A DNA stretch of 64,000 bases from Fervidibacter sinensis (GTDB taxonomy: Bacteria > Armatimonadota > Fervidibacteria > Fervidibacterales > Fervidibacteraceae): the NCBI GenBank assembly GCA_032161045.1, contig JAVHTH010000005.1; one strand, 5' to 3'. How positions within the stretch are numbered: the first letter of the stretch is position 1; each line of letters begins with the position of its first letter. This document shows, piece by piece, positions 34,967-44,567 of this stretch. The position numbers and the translations under genes are program-made. Below the pieces are notes generated by a model. It was not told the DNA's origin. It ran no database searches and saw only the letters and a list, made by a program, of their open reading frames with translations.

Positions 34967-36757
34967 TCACTGTAACCCACTTCGCCGGACAAGCCACCAT
35001 TCCATTGTCAAGGCAGCGAGCAGGAGCAAGTAGGGCAAGGGCATAGCAGAAAGAGGCTGTCTTGCTTTAACCCTTACCTTCTGCGTCCATGTCAAATTTT
35101 TCGCCCAAGACGCGATTTCGTTCGGTTTCAAAACCTTTCCACCCGTCGCTTTAACCCACGCTAACAATTGCTCCGTGTTCGGAGGGGTGCTTAACTCCGC
35201 AGGTGGAGGGACAGGCATTGTCAAGTCTTCACCTTTCACCCATTCCTCCTTGCCTTTAACCCCTTTCATTGGGTCAGCGAGGAAACGGATGAGGGTTCGC
35301 CAAAATTGTCTGTGAGCGGAAGGGAATTCGCCTTTCTTTGCAGCCTCCATCACCCACCTCCATGTCCCGTCAACCCCGAGGATTGCGACTTTGCCCAAGC
35401 CTTCTTGCCACCAAACTAAAACAGGCTTGCCATCGCTTTGCAGCGCTGTTTGAAAGAACTTTAACTGTGGTTGAATTGACCAAGCACTGTCAACGGTGGG
35501 CAACTTCTCAACCGGAAAATCATTGCCGGAAGGAGATAGTTGAGCATCAGGGGGAAGGGGGGAAACCGTCAATGGGACAGGGATGAAAATCCTCCAACCG
35601 CTCGTGCGGATTGTCGGTTCGCTCAAGGTCACTAACAGCCCGCCACCGTTTTGTGCGAATTGCCACGCCGATTTACCCTCGGCGGTGCCGAACTCGTATG
35701 GGGTAGGGGAGAGGACAACCAACACATGGAGCGGCTCAAGTCTTGTCAAAGAAACTGGCAGCAAATTGGGCGAACCTTGCTGATACCGTGTTCCGTCGGG
35801 CAAACTGGCAATGGCTGCCCACTCAAAATTCGGTTCGCTTTCAATTGCCTGCTTGACAAATTTGAACTCAAAACTCGGCTGACCAGTGACCAACAAGACC
35901 CGAAGTTTCGTTGGCGCTTGCCAAACCAACGCTTCAGCAGCGTTATCCGCTATCCAGACTTCACCGTCAACAGGCAGCACCTCAAACTGGTAACGATGCC
36001 AACCTGACCTTTCCGGGCTTAAGGACACATCCGTTTGAGCAATGCCGTTGACAATTTTCAGACGCGACAGAGATACCAACTTACTACCGCTCCAAACCCT
36101 CAACTGAGCAGTCATACCTTCCCGCACTCGCTCTCCCCTAACTTGCACTACAAAACTTGCCTTTTCGCCTGCAAATAGAAAGGATTGGGTGGGCGAAAGG
36201 CTTACGCTTAAATTGGGCGGCAAATTGGTTGGCAGCAGGATTGCGTTCAGGCGGGTTCCCGCTTTCTGCAGCGTTTCAAGCAATTTCTCATGCCGGGGTG
36301 TGGTATCTTGGGAGTCGGTGATGATAAGCAGTTCGTTGGGGTGGGTTGTCTCAATCAGTTTCAAAATGGATTCCGAAAGACGGGAAGCGCTTCCTTCGGC
36401 GCGCAGAGAGAGTTCGTCTAAAGTGACAAGCCTCACCCCCTCATCAAATTCCCAAACCGAAACCGAGCCAGCGCGATGTTGAAATGCTTGCTTTAAATCC
36501 TTGACAACTTTTTGCCTCATCGGGGTGTTTGTGCTTTGGGACGAATCCACCAAAATAGCGATGCGATTCGGTCGCGTGATTGTTTGGTTGGACGCAACGA
36601 AAATTGGGACAGCGAGCAACGCTGCAACGGAGACAGCAAACAGCCTCAACGCGAGAATTGCAACTGCTTGAGTTGTGCCGACATGTCTGCGAAGGGGTTT
36701 AAGGCGAGCAAAAGACAGAATCGCTGTCAACATCACCAATGCCCAAAACAACACCAT
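34967..36757 (-). CDS. Membrane protein with VWA-like and glutamine-amidotransferase-like regions
   Basis: 596 aa. Two N-terminal helices (residues about 2-18, 32-54) anchor it, then a von Willebrand A-like domain with the metal site DSSQS (DxSxS, near 75) and LLIITDSQD. After an Ig-like part comes a region starting LRVLLVTGQPSFEFKFVKQAI, like the class-I amidotransferase-fold domain of large BatA-type membrane proteins. A last helix precedes the C-terminus. AGGTGA before ATG 36757 sets the start, 18 bp after thrC. It may organise surface or envelope proteins; the function is unknown. Confidence 0.75.
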   Translation of the reverse strand: MVLFWALVMLTAILSFARLKPLRRHVGTTQAVAILALRLFAVSVAALLAVPIFVASNQTITRPNRIAILVDSSQSTNTPMRQKVVKDLKQAFQHRAGSVSVWEFDEGVRLVTLDELSLRAEGSASRLSESILKLIETTHPNELLIITDSQDTTPRHEKLLETLQKAGTRLNAILLPTNLPPNLSVSLSPTQSFLFAGEKASFVVQVRGERVREGMTAQLRVWSGSKLVSLSRLKIVNGIAQTDVSLSPERSGWHRYQFEVLPVDGEVWIADNAAEALVWQAPTKLRVLLVTGQPSFEFKFVKQAIESEPNFEWAAIASLPDGTRYQQGSPNLLPVSLTRLEPLHVLVVLSPTPYEFGTAEGKSAWQFAQNGGGLLVTLSEPTIRTSGWRIFIPVPLTVSPLPPDAQLSPSGNDFPVEKLPTVDSAWSIQPQLKFFQTALQSDGKPVLVWWQEGLGKVAILGVDGTWRWVMEAAKKGEFPSAHRQFWRTLIRFLADPMKGVKGKEEWVKGEDLTMPVPPPAELSTPPNTEQLLAWVKATGGKVLKPNEIASWAKNLTWTQKVRVKARQPLSAMPLPYLLLLAALTMEWWLVRRSGLQ

Positions 36758-36775
36758 TTTCGTCACCTGCTAACT

Positions 36776-37906
36776 TCACATCGTTTGCTCAATGGCTCTT
36801 TTGACCGCTTCAACGGTTGGTGGTAACGGCTCAGGCAATTGGAAAGTTTGAAGGGCTATTTGTGGGTCTTTCAAACCGTGACCGGTTAGCACGCAAACTG
36901 CGATTGGTTTGTCCCTGCCGATGTTTCTCTCTTTGCGGATTTGCTCAAACTTACGCTCAAAGTAGCCTTCACGGGCGAGTTTGATTAAACCGGCGACACT
37001 TGCAGCCGATGCGGGTTCAACGAACAAACCTTCGCGGCGCGCCAGCAATCGGTAAGCATCTACGATGGCTTCATCGGGGACGGCGATGATAGTTCCACCA
37101 GATTCGTCCCTTGCCCTAATTGCGCCTTGCCAACTCGCCGGATTGCCAATCCGGATAGCGGTTGCAATCGTTTCAGGGTTCGGCACGGGTTCACCTTTGA
37201 CTAAAGGTGCGGCACCCTCCGCTTGAATTCCGACCATTACCGGAAGTTGAGTTATTCGCCCTGCCTCGTAATATTCGCGGTAACCTTTCCAGTGCGATGT
37301 GATGTTGCCTGCGTTTCCGACAGGGAGTATGTGGAAATCGGGCGCATCGCCGAGAGCGTCGCAAATTTCAAAAACGCATGTTTTTTGCCCTTCAATTCGG
37401 TCCGGGTTGAGTGAGTTGAGTAAAGCCACAGGCATCTCGTTCGTCAACTTGCGGACGATTTTCAATGCATCGTCAAAACTTCCGTGAACTGCGCAAATAA
37501 TTGCACCGTGCGCGAGCGCTTGAGAGAGTTTGCCGGCGGCGATTTTACCTGCTGGGACGACAATAGCGCATTTCATTCCGGCAACACCACAGTAAGCGGC
37601 GGCACTCGCTGATGTGTTCCCTGTGGAGGCGCAAATGCCAATTGTCAATCCTTGCTCAAGGGCTTTGCTGACAGCGACGGTCATCCCTCGGTCTTTGAAA
37701 CTCCCTGTTGGGTTCGTGCCTTCAAACTTTAGGTAAACCTCCATCCGCTCATCAAGCATCCGTTCTATCCATCGGGCACGAATAAGTGGCGTGTTGCCTT
37801 CATGGAGGGTGATGATGGGGGTTTTTTCGGTGACAGGCAAGAACTCGCGATAGTGGGCGATTACGCCCTGCCATCGGGTCATCAAGAGGCGCATGTCGCT
37901 CTCCAT
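36776..37906 (-). CDS. thrC: Threonine synthase ThrC
   Basis: ThrC converts O-phosphohomoserine to threonine with PLP. The 376-aa sequence has HEGNTPLIRA, the PLP-lysine block NPTGSFKDRGM, CASTGNTSASAAAYCG and the phosphate-binding VGNAGNITSHWKGYREY. Its length is that of the short bacterial/archaeal class. GGAGGTTTG lies upstream of the ATG. It follows hom (71 bp apart) on the same strand, giving the last two threonine-pathway genes together; homoserine kinase is not in the window. Confidence 0.95.
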   Translation of the reverse strand: MESDMRLLMTRWQGVIAHYREFLPVTEKTPIITLHEGNTPLIRARWIERMLDERMEVYLKFEGTNPTGSFKDRGMTVAVSKALEQGLTIGICASTGNTSASAAAYCGVAGMKCAIVVPAGKIAAGKLSQALAHGAIICAVHGSFDDALKIVRKLTNEMPVALLNSLNPDRIEGQKTCVFEICDALGDAPDFHILPVGNAGNITSHWKGYREYYEAGRITQLPVMVGIQAEGAAPLVKGEPVPNPETIATAIRIGNPASWQGAIRARDESGGTIIAVPDEAIVDAYRLLARREGLFVEPASAASVAGLIKLAREGYFERKFEQIRKERNIGRDKPIAVCVLTGHGLKDPQIALQTFQLPEPLPPTVEAVKRAIEQTM

Positions 37907-37977
37907 CGTTACATCAAACCTCCAAAGTGCGTTGAGCGTTGAGAGTTGCGCGTTGTGCGTTTAATTTATGTGACGAC

Positions 37978-39276
37978 TTAATCGCTCTCCACCCACAAGG
38001 GCGGTCGGATGGACAAAACGACATCAAGTTGTTTGATTTCGGCAAGCGATTTTTGAAGAGCCGAGTAGGGCGTTTTGTGAGTTAGCCAAACGATGTGGGC
38101 TATATCGCCTTGGCTCTCTTTCTGGATGACCGAGGCGATGCTGACTTGGTTGTTGCCGAAAACCGAAGCAATTCTCGCCAATACGCCGGGTTTGTCAACG
38201 ACATCCATTCTCAAACAGAAACGGCTTTCAATTGCCGATATGGGCTTAAGTTTCGGGTTCACTCGGCATGTGCAAACTATTCTCGCTTTTGAGCCAAAGA
38301 CTATGTTTCTGGCGGCGTCAATGATGTCGCTGACGACGCTGTTCCCCGTCGGAGGACCTCCAGCGCCTTGACCGTAGAACATGAGTCGCCCGACATTTTC
38401 GCCCTCAATCATGATGGCGTTGAACTGGTCGCTGACAGCCGCCAATGGATGGGTTTTGGGCACTAAAGTTGGGTGCACCCGAAGTTCAATGACTCCGTCA
38501 TCCTGTTTCGCGATTGCCAACAACTTTATGGCGTAGCCCAACTCGTCGGCGTAACGGATATCGGCGATGTCAATGTTGCGAATTCCTTCACGGTAGATGG
38601 CGTCAACTTTAATTCGGAAGCCAAAAGCGATGGCTGCAAGGATGGCGATTTTGTAAGTTGCATCGTGACCGTCAACATCGTCGCTTGGGTCCGCTTCGGC
38701 GAAACCTTTCTCTTGTGCCTCTTTCAAGGCTTGTTCAAAACTCAATCCATCTCGGCTCATGCGAGTCAGGATGTAGTTCGTTGTGCCGTTAACGATACCG
38801 ACAATGCGGTGAATGGTTTCTCCTGCAAGGCTTTGCTTTAGCGCGGAGATAATCGGTATACCGCCAGCGACGCTCGCTTCAAAGTAGACATCGGTCCCCA
38901 TCTCTTTCGCTATGTCCAAGAGTTCGCTTCCCCGCTTCGCGAGCAATTCCTTGTTTGCAGTCACAACCGATTTCCCTTGCTTAAGGGCTGTAACGAGCAA
39001 ATCAAATGCTGGCTCTACCCCACCCATCACTTCAACCACAATGTCAACCCTTGGGTCGGTGACAACGCTGTAGGTGTCGGTTGTGTAGAGTTCGGGGGGA
39101 AGGTTTACGGGACGGGGTTTCTTAGGGTTGCGGACAGCAACCTTGACAATTTCAAAACGGCATCTTGCCCTATGTTCAATCATGGCTGCGTTTTTAAGCA
39201 AGATGTTGGCTGCTCCGCAGCCGACAACGCCCATTCCGAGAAATCCTAACCGGACGACCGATTTGTCATCTGGCAA
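37978..39276 (-). CDS. hom: Homoserine dehydrogenase with ACT domain
   Basis: Reduces aspartate semialdehyde to homoserine with NAD(P)H. Of 432 aa, the first ~130 form the nucleotide-binding domain (GFLGMGVVGCGAANILL), followed by the catalytic part with VNGTTNYILTRM and AEADPSDDVDGHDATYK. Residues about 350-430 form an ACT domain (FCLRMDVVDKPGVLARIASVF), so threonine feedback control is expected. The start is TTG, with GAGGTGA six nt upstream. GCGTTGAGCGTT repeats fill part of the gap to thrC (37930-37965). Confidence 0.95.
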   Translation of the reverse strand: MPDDKSVVRLGFLGMGVVGCGAANILLKNAAMIEHRARCRFEIVKVAVRNPKKPRPVNLPPELYTTDTYSVVTDPRVDIVVEVMGGVEPAFDLLVTALKQGKSVVTANKELLAKRGSELLDIAKEMGTDVYFEASVAGGIPIISALKQSLAGETIHRIVGIVNGTTNYILTRMSRDGLSFEQALKEAQEKGFAEADPSDDVDGHDATYKIAILAAIAFGFRIKVDAIYREGIRNIDIADIRYADELGYAIKLLAIAKQDDGVIELRVHPTLVPKTHPLAAVSDQFNAIMIEGENVGRLMFYGQGAGGPPTGNSVVSDIIDAARNIVFGSKARIVCTCRVNPKLKPISAIESRFCLRMDVVDKPGVLARIASVFGNNQVSIASVIQKESQGDIAHIVWLTHKTPYSALQKSLAEIKQLDVVLSIRPPLWVESD

Positions 39277-39326
39277 TTCCCATCACCTCGGTGCTACAAA
39301 AGTTTAACGCATCGTTTTGAAAGTGC

Positions 39327-40004
39327 TTACTCTCCCCTGACCACCCGAACCTCCCAGTCGGTCAAATCCAAGGCATCAATCCGAGCGTCACCCGAAGTTT
39401 CCAGCACCCAACCTTGACCGTTGCGGAAGGTTTGGGTTGAAGTCAACGGAATGGATATGAAATCGTTGCCTGTCGCCCCAAGGGCATCAAACCCTCTGCG
39501 AGGCGTATTGTCGTAAGGGTTCGTTTTCAGTTCGTCCACACTAATGAAGTTCAGTTCCAGCCTTTCCGGCAAAGGGTCTGGCAAAGGGAACAACTGGCGC
39601 AAATCAACAGTGACGCGGATTTGATTTGGCTGTGGGAAAGCAAAGTCAAGGGGAGGTCCCATAAGTTGAGTGGTGAACGGGGGTTGAAAAACTTGGATGC
39701 GAAAAACTTGTGCCGACTGACGAAAAATTTCAACGAAGAAGTGGATGCGCGAACCCAAAGTTTCGTCATAGGGGACACCCCACCCGTTGCCCCAAGGACG
39801 AGTAAGCGCTGGCAAAGGACCCGTCGTCGGATCACCGTCATCGTCAATGGCGATGTAGTAGAAAAAGTTTGGGTCAACGGGAGCAGCGTAAGTCAGCGTG
39901 ATGATCAATCGGTCACGCGATACCGGCGCTATCGGCTGTTCAGGAAATTTGGCGCAACCGATGAGTCCCAACATCAACCCCACAATCCAGAGTGAGCGGG
40001 ACAT
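39327..40004 (-). CDS. Lipoprotein of unknown function
   Basis: 225 aa with a lipoprotein signal peptide ending in the lipobox LIGC (Cys about residue 17). The mature part is beta-rich and contains YYIAIDDDGDPTTGP, an Asp-rich segment found near the start of exported carbohydrate- or dockerin-linked proteins, and a C-terminal DARIDALDLTDWEV that resembles a dockerin-like calcium loop fragment. The family is not identified. GGGGGTATCA precedes GTG/ATG starts; ATG 40004 is used. Confidence 0.6.
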   Translation of the reverse strand: MSRSLWIVGLMLGLIGCAKFPEQPIAPVSRDRLIITLTYAAPVDPNFFYYIAIDDDGDPTTGPLPALTRPWGNGWGVPYDETLGSRIHFFVEIFRQSAQVFRIQVFQPPFTTQLMGPPLDFAFPQPNQIRVTVDLRQLFPLPDPLPERLELNFISVDELKTNPYDNTPRRGFDALGATGNDFISIPLTSTQTFRNGQGWVLETSGDARIDALDLTDWEVRVVRGE

Positions 40005-40142
40005 CACTGATACCCCCTACCGTTTCGGGCAGGTTTAAAAAGTTCGGCTTTTTGAGCGATAACTAAATGGTGGGCAGCAATGTCCAAATTTCTTGAGCGC
40101 CCAAGCCAACAAAAAGATTGACACAAAGGACGGGATGACGGC

Positions 40143-41072
40143 ATGGACTTGTTCCAAAGGCATCCGAACAACCCAATTTTGACAGTTAACCAATTGCCAA
40201 TTCCCGCCATCGCCGTTTACAACCCCGGCGTTGCCGAGATGAACGGGGAAGTGGTGCTCTTGTTGCGGGTGGAGTTAGCCGATGGGCGTTCAAGCCTTTA
40301 TGTCGCGAGGAGCAAAGACGGCGTGAATGATTGGGAAATTAGCGACACTCCTTTGTTAGCGCCGGACGACCCAGACAACCCAATCGCCGAGTATGAAACA
40401 ATCGGCTGCGAGGACCCACGCCTGACTTACATTGCTGAGTTAGACGAATGGCTTATCGCTTATGTGGCTGTTTCCGATGCAGGTCCCGCAGTAGCGTTGG
40501 CTCGGACAAAGGATTTCCAAACTGCCGAACGAATTGGCATTGTCCTCGCACCGCCAAACAAAGACGCTGCTATTTTCCCACGCCGCATTAACGGGAGATG
40601 GTTCATGCTCCACCGTCCGATGTCTTGGGGAACGGAACATATCTGGTTGGCAGAATCACCTGACCTAATTCACTGGGGCAACCCGAAAATCGTCCTGAGG
40701 GAGCGAGGTGGAACTTGGTGGGACGGAGTTAGGGTTGGCGCTGGCAATGTGCCCATTGAGACTCCCGAAGGTTGGCTCATTATTTATCACGGCGTCAAAG
40801 AAGTTGCAGGGACACCAAGTTACAGGCTTGGCTTGGCGCTTCTTGACTTGGACGACCCCTCAAAACTCATCGCCAGATGTCGTTACCCGGTCTTCAGCCC
40901 AAACGCCGATTATGAACGCATCGGTAATGGATTGAACATCGTTTTCACCTGCGGTGCTTTAGTTCGCGGTGACGAAGTTTGGCTCTATTATGGGGCTGCC
41001 GATACCTGTGTCGGATTGGCAATTGCTAAATTGAGCGATTTGCTTGATGCCGTCAGGAACGGTGTCTTCTGA
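40143..41072 (+). CDS. Glycoside hydrolase family 130 phosphorylase-like protein
   Basis: 309 aa five-bladed beta-propeller. It has HPNNPILTV, VYNPGVAEMNGEVVLLLRVE, the CEDPRLTYI block with the catalytic-region Asp, WFMLHRPM and GAGNVPIETPEGWLIIYHGV. GH130 enzymes phosphorolyse beta-mannosides (mannosyl-glucose or mannooligosaccharides) in the cytoplasm, consistent with no signal peptide. The exact substrate group is not assigned. The stop lies 4 bp from the convergent CorC gene end. Other carbohydrate genes (12717, 48264) are distant. Confidence 0.9.
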   Translation: MDLFQRHPNNPILTVNQLPIPAIAVYNPGVAEMNGEVVLLLRVELADGRSSLYVARSKDGVNDWEISDTPLLAPDDPDNPIAEYETIGCEDPRLTYIAELDEWLIAYVAVSDAGPAVALARTKDFQTAERIGIVLAPPNKDAAIFPRRINGRWFMLHRPMSWGTEHIWLAESPDLIHWGNPKIVLRERGGTWWDGVRVGAGNVPIETPEGWLIIYHGVKEVAGTPSYRLGLALLDLDDPSKLIARCRYPVFSPNADYERIGNGLNIVFTCGALVRGDEVWLYYGAADTCVGLAIAKLSDLLDAVRNGVF

Positions 41073-41075
41073 TTT

Positions 41076-42377
41076 TCAGACTTCAACATCCGCGGTTTGG
41101 TCGGGCAATTGCTCTTGGTCCGATTGCTCTTTCAAAACCACTCGGACCTTAGTTATACGCCGGCGCTGGATTTCCTCAACAATGAAGAGAGCATTGGGCG
41201 TGACCACCTTTTCGCCAATTGACGGTAACCTGCCAAGGGCTGTGAACACGAAACCACCGACAGTGCTGAATTCGCCTTCAGGTAACTCAATCCCTGTCAA
41301 TTCCTCAAACTGCCGTCTGTCCATTCGCGCATCAACGATGAATGTCCGTTCGTCAATCTGCATCCCCAATTCCGCCTCTTGGTCGTGTTCGTCCCTCAAC
41401 TCGCCTACGATCTCCTCAACGATGTCCTCAAAGGTAACTAACCCGGCGGTCGCCCCGTGTTCGTCCAAAACGATGGCTATGTGCGTTTGGTTGGTGCGCA
41501 TTTCTTGAAGCAGTTCGTTTACAGGTTTCGTCTCGGGAACGAAATAAGGTGCTCTTGCGATGGCTTTCGGTTTAATTGCTCTTTCCCCGTCGGCGATTTT
41601 TGCGAGGATGTCGTAGGCGTAAATGACTCCGACAATGTTGTCAAGGTTGTCCTCGTAAAGCGGGATGCGGGAGTGACCGGTCTGGATAACCGTTTGCAGG
41701 ACATCTTCCAGAGAACTGTCAACGGGCAGTGCCACAATGTCCGGTCGCGCGACCATTATGTCCCTGACCAAAATTTCGTCCAATCCCAAAACCCTCTCGG
41801 CGAGCATGAACTCTTCAGGTTCAATGGCTCCTGCCCCGACCCCCGCTTCAAGCAGCGCTAAAAACTCATCTGCGCTCAACTTAGGCTGGCGGTTAGGGTT
41901 AACGCCCAGCATCTTCAAAGTTTTGCTGGCTACTAAGTAAACGAAGGTGTTGACGGGATGGAAAATTTTGGCGAGAAGTTTCCAAACCCGAAGCCACCGA
42001 ACCAAAAGGATTTCAGCCCTTGCAGTTCCAATGCTTTTCGGCAGAACCTCGCAAAAAGTCAAGATGAAAACAGCCATGCCCAATCCTGCAACTTCGCCCC
42101 ATCCATGCCATTTCATCTCAACGACATGGGTCGTGAGCGCGGAAGTCAGTAGGATAAGCAAAGTGATGCCGACGAGTAAACTTGAAAGGTTTGAGCGGTC
42201 GTTCAAGAACTCCCAAACCTCACGAGCGTTTTGCGCACGATGCTGGTGAAGGTAAGCCCTCAGCCGCCCCCTGTTAACAGCCACCAACGAAGCCTCACCA
42301 AGCGAACAAAGGAAGACAACGATCAACATCGCTGCGATGAGCAACAGTTCAACCGAAATCAGAGCACTGCTACTCAT
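41076..42377 (-). CDS. CNNM/CBS/CorC_HlyC membrane protein (magnesium efflux family), copy 1
   Basis: 433 aa. Four N-terminal helices of a CNNM domain (SLGEASLVAVNRGRLRAYL), a CBS pair starting VRDIMVARPDIVALP with SRIPLYEDNLDNIVG, then a CorC_HlyC domain (GGFVFTALGRLPSIGEKV). The family is linked to magnesium or cobalt efflux; the old name hemolysin is misleading. GGGAGTTA or GGAGGG upstream supports ATG 42377. It is adjacent to a second, diverged copy, from which it differs in most positions. Confidence 0.9.
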   Translation of the reverse strand: MSSSALISVELLLIAAMLIVVFLCSLGEASLVAVNRGRLRAYLHQHRAQNAREVWEFLNDRSNLSSLLVGITLLILLTSALTTHVVEMKWHGWGEVAGLGMAVFILTFCEVLPKSIGTARAEILLVRWLRVWKLLAKIFHPVNTFVYLVASKTLKMLGVNPNRQPKLSADEFLALLEAGVGAGAIEPEEFMLAERVLGLDEILVRDIMVARPDIVALPVDSSLEDVLQTVIQTGHSRIPLYEDNLDNIVGVIYAYDILAKIADGERAIKPKAIARAPYFVPETKPVNELLQEMRTNQTHIAIVLDEHGATAGLVTFEDIVEEIVGELRDEHDQEAELGMQIDERTFIVDARMDRRQFEELTGIELPEGEFSTVGGFVFTALGRLPSIGEKVVTPNALFIVEEIQRRRITKVRVVLKEQSDQEQLPDQTADVEV

Positions 42378-42483
42378 TAACTCCCAATCCCTCCGTTTGC
42401 GCAAACTGTTTCGCTTCACAAAAGCGCTACAAAGCCGTCGCGTCGTGAAAGTCCTGATAGCAGGGAGCGAATTGTTGTAGGGA

Positions 42484-43770
42484 TCAAACTTGTTCGCCCG
42501 AGAGCCTGACTTTAATCCAAGAGATTCGCCTTCCCCTCATTTCAGCGACTTCAAGGCTGACGCCGTCCAAATCAACTCGGTCGCCCACTTGGGGCAACTT
42601 TTCAAGGTGAGCCACAACAAGTTCGGCGAGAGTATCGTAATCCTCTTCCGGCAACTCAACTCCCAGATACTTCTCAATTTGCCTGATGCTCAGCGGCGCG
42701 CGGACCAGAAATTCATTTTCACCCACTTGCCTTATGGATGCTTCGGGGACATCGTATTCGTCATAGATTTCGCCAACGATCTCCTCAACCAAATCCTCAA
42801 CGGTCACTAACCCTGCGGTTCCTCCTTCCTCGTCAAGGACAATTGCCATGCCTTTTCGCTGCCTTTGCATTGTTCTCAAGAGGTTGTAAGCCCGCTGACT
42901 TTCCGTCGCAAAAAGAGGTGGACGGGCAAGTTCACCCGCAGTTTTGTCTCGCTCGCCCCGATACCAAGCAGCCAATACATCCTTTGCGTGCAGTATCCCG
43001 ATAATTTCATCCCTCGTGTCCCGGAAAACGGGGAGCCGACTGTGACCAGATTGGCGCATCATCCTCATAGCCTCGTCAAGCAAAGTGTCATGACGGATCG
43101 CCACCATGTCAACGCGAGGGACCATGACTTCGCCAACGCGAACTTCCTTGAACTCAAGGGCGCTCGCAAGCATCTGCTTTTGTTCCTTCGTGATGACGCC
43201 TTGCTGTTCAGCCATGTCCAAAGTGGCGAAAATTTCGCCTTCGGTCACCAAAGGTGGGTTGTAGGCATCTTTCATGCCGAGAAGCAAAAGCACTCCCTTC
43301 ACAATGGCTTCAACAAAAGACAACAGCGGCGAGAGCAACTTTTGGAACAAAGAAACCCATCGGGCAACAGAGAAAGCGACGACATCAGCGTAGGCTGCAC
43401 CGTAAACTGCCGGCATGACATCAACGAAGGTCAGAACGAGAAAGGCGAAGGCAACGGAAATGAAAGCGGAGAAACCCGCGATTTGAACTGCCTTAGCCCA
43501 ACTCAAAGCCACAGAAGTAACAAGAGCCTCAGCGATGTAGGCAGAGATAGTGATGCCAGCGATCACGGTCGCAATTAACATTGGCGGGTTACGATACAAC
43601 TGCAAAACTCGGTTTGCATCCTCGTCCCCTTCTTCGGCAAGATGCTTGGCTTTGACCTTCCCCACCCCAAGCAGCGCTGTTTCTGAAGCCGAGAAAAGGG
43701 ATGAAATCCAAAGCAGCAAAGTTGCCAGACCGAGTTTCAACGCTGTTATCACAACATCGTCGCTGCTCAT
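42484..43770 (-). CDS. CNNM/CBS/CorC_HlyC membrane protein (magnesium efflux family), copy 2
   Basis: 428 aa with the same three-domain layout as its downstream neighbour: CNNM helices (LFSASETALLGVGKVKAKHL), CBS pair beginning VGEVMVPRVDMVAIR with SRLPVFRDTRDEIIG, and CorC_HlyC (DTLAELVVAHLEKLPQVGDRV). The two probably arose by old duplication and may form heterodimers. A minus-strand TATAAT lies at 43821-43816, 46 bp before the start, with a weak -35. Confidence 0.9.
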   Translation of the reverse strand: MSSDDVVITALKLGLATLLLWISSLFSASETALLGVGKVKAKHLAEEGDEDANRVLQLYRNPPMLIATVIAGITISAYIAEALVTSVALSWAKAVQIAGFSAFISVAFAFLVLTFVDVMPAVYGAAYADVVAFSVARWVSLFQKLLSPLLSFVEAIVKGVLLLLGMKDAYNPPLVTEGEIFATLDMAEQQGVITKEQKQMLASALEFKEVRVGEVMVPRVDMVAIRHDTLLDEAMRMMRQSGHSRLPVFRDTRDEIIGILHAKDVLAAWYRGERDKTAGELARPPLFATESQRAYNLLRTMQRQRKGMAIVLDEEGGTAGLVTVEDLVEEIVGEIYDEYDVPEASIRQVGENEFLVRAPLSIRQIEKYLGVELPEEDYDTLAELVVAHLEKLPQVGDRVDLDGVSLEVAEMRGRRISWIKVRLSGEQV

Positions 43771-43862
43771 AACAGCCCTACCTCACGGTAAAGTTTAGCA
43801 TTCAAGCACACTTTGATTATAGCCCAACCACCGGCGGGGAAACCGGTCTGCAAACAAATGCA

Positions 43863-44420
43863 TTAATCGTCGTCAAGCCAATGCCAACCTCGCCTCCGCT
43901 TTTTGCCCTCCTTGCCTTTAAGCCGACCGAAAAGTTGCCCTAAAGCGACGGCAAAGCCGATGAGCAAGCCGAAACCAGCAAATGGTGACACCAGCAGCAA
44001 AGTGAGACCAGCAATGCCCAAAGCCAAACCGACTGCCAAGAGCACAGAGATGACTGTCCCAAAGGTGAAAGCGAGGACACCGAGAACGAAAAGGGCTATA
44101 GGTAACCCGAAAATCCCTGCGACAATCCACCCTGCCAATTTGCCCCAATTTGAACCTTCCCGCTTGCCCTCTCGCTCTTGCCAACGCTTTCGGGCGTGGA
44201 ACTCTTGCAATGCCTGTTCCAAAAACTCCGGACGAATGCCCGCTGCCATAGCACCGGCGCGCAAAGCGTCATGCCGAATTTGTCCTCTGTTCATCTCTTC
44301 CTGCTTTTGCTCCGCTTGAGCCTGAAGTTCCGCTGCCCGCTTCAAGATTTCGCGGACTTCCTCGCGGCTGTAGCCTTCCTGTGCCAACCTTGTCGCTTGC
44401 TTGAACAAAGTTCCCCACAT
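43863..44420 (-). CDS. Small membrane protein of unknown function
   Basis: 185 aa. The N-terminal ~70 residues are charged and helical (EVREILKRAAELQAQAEQKQEE), resembling a SHOCT/short-helix segment. Residues about 88-165 are strongly hydrophobic with two to three helices rich in Gly and Leu. The C-terminus is a basic then acidic tail ending WHWLDDD. GGAGGT precedes the ATG. I do not recognise a family. It is likely its own transcription unit. Confidence 0.6.
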   Translation of the reverse strand: MWGTLFKQATRLAQEGYSREEVREILKRAAELQAQAEQKQEEMNRGQIRHDALRAGAMAAGIRPEFLEQALQEFHARKRWQEREGKREGSNWGKLAGWIVAGIFGLPIALFVLGVLAFTFGTVISVLLAVGLALGIAGLTLLLVSPFAGFGLLIGFAVALGQLFGRLKGKEGKKRRRGWHWLDDD

Positions 44421-44567
44421 GATTGAGACCTCCCACTCAATTATGAGCCCTCAAACCTTACAATGGATAGTCCCAAACGCCAAATGAAGGTGGGGCTTAA
44501 CGGTTCCGTCAACGATGGCACACGCTACACTTTTTGATGTCCAATGCTACACAAGGAGGTGGCGAAG

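Noticed and set aside
41076..43770. Hemolysin genes
   Set aside because: The CNNM-CBS-CorC_HlyC family carries an old hemolysin label, but domain content points to ion (magnesium) homeostasis.
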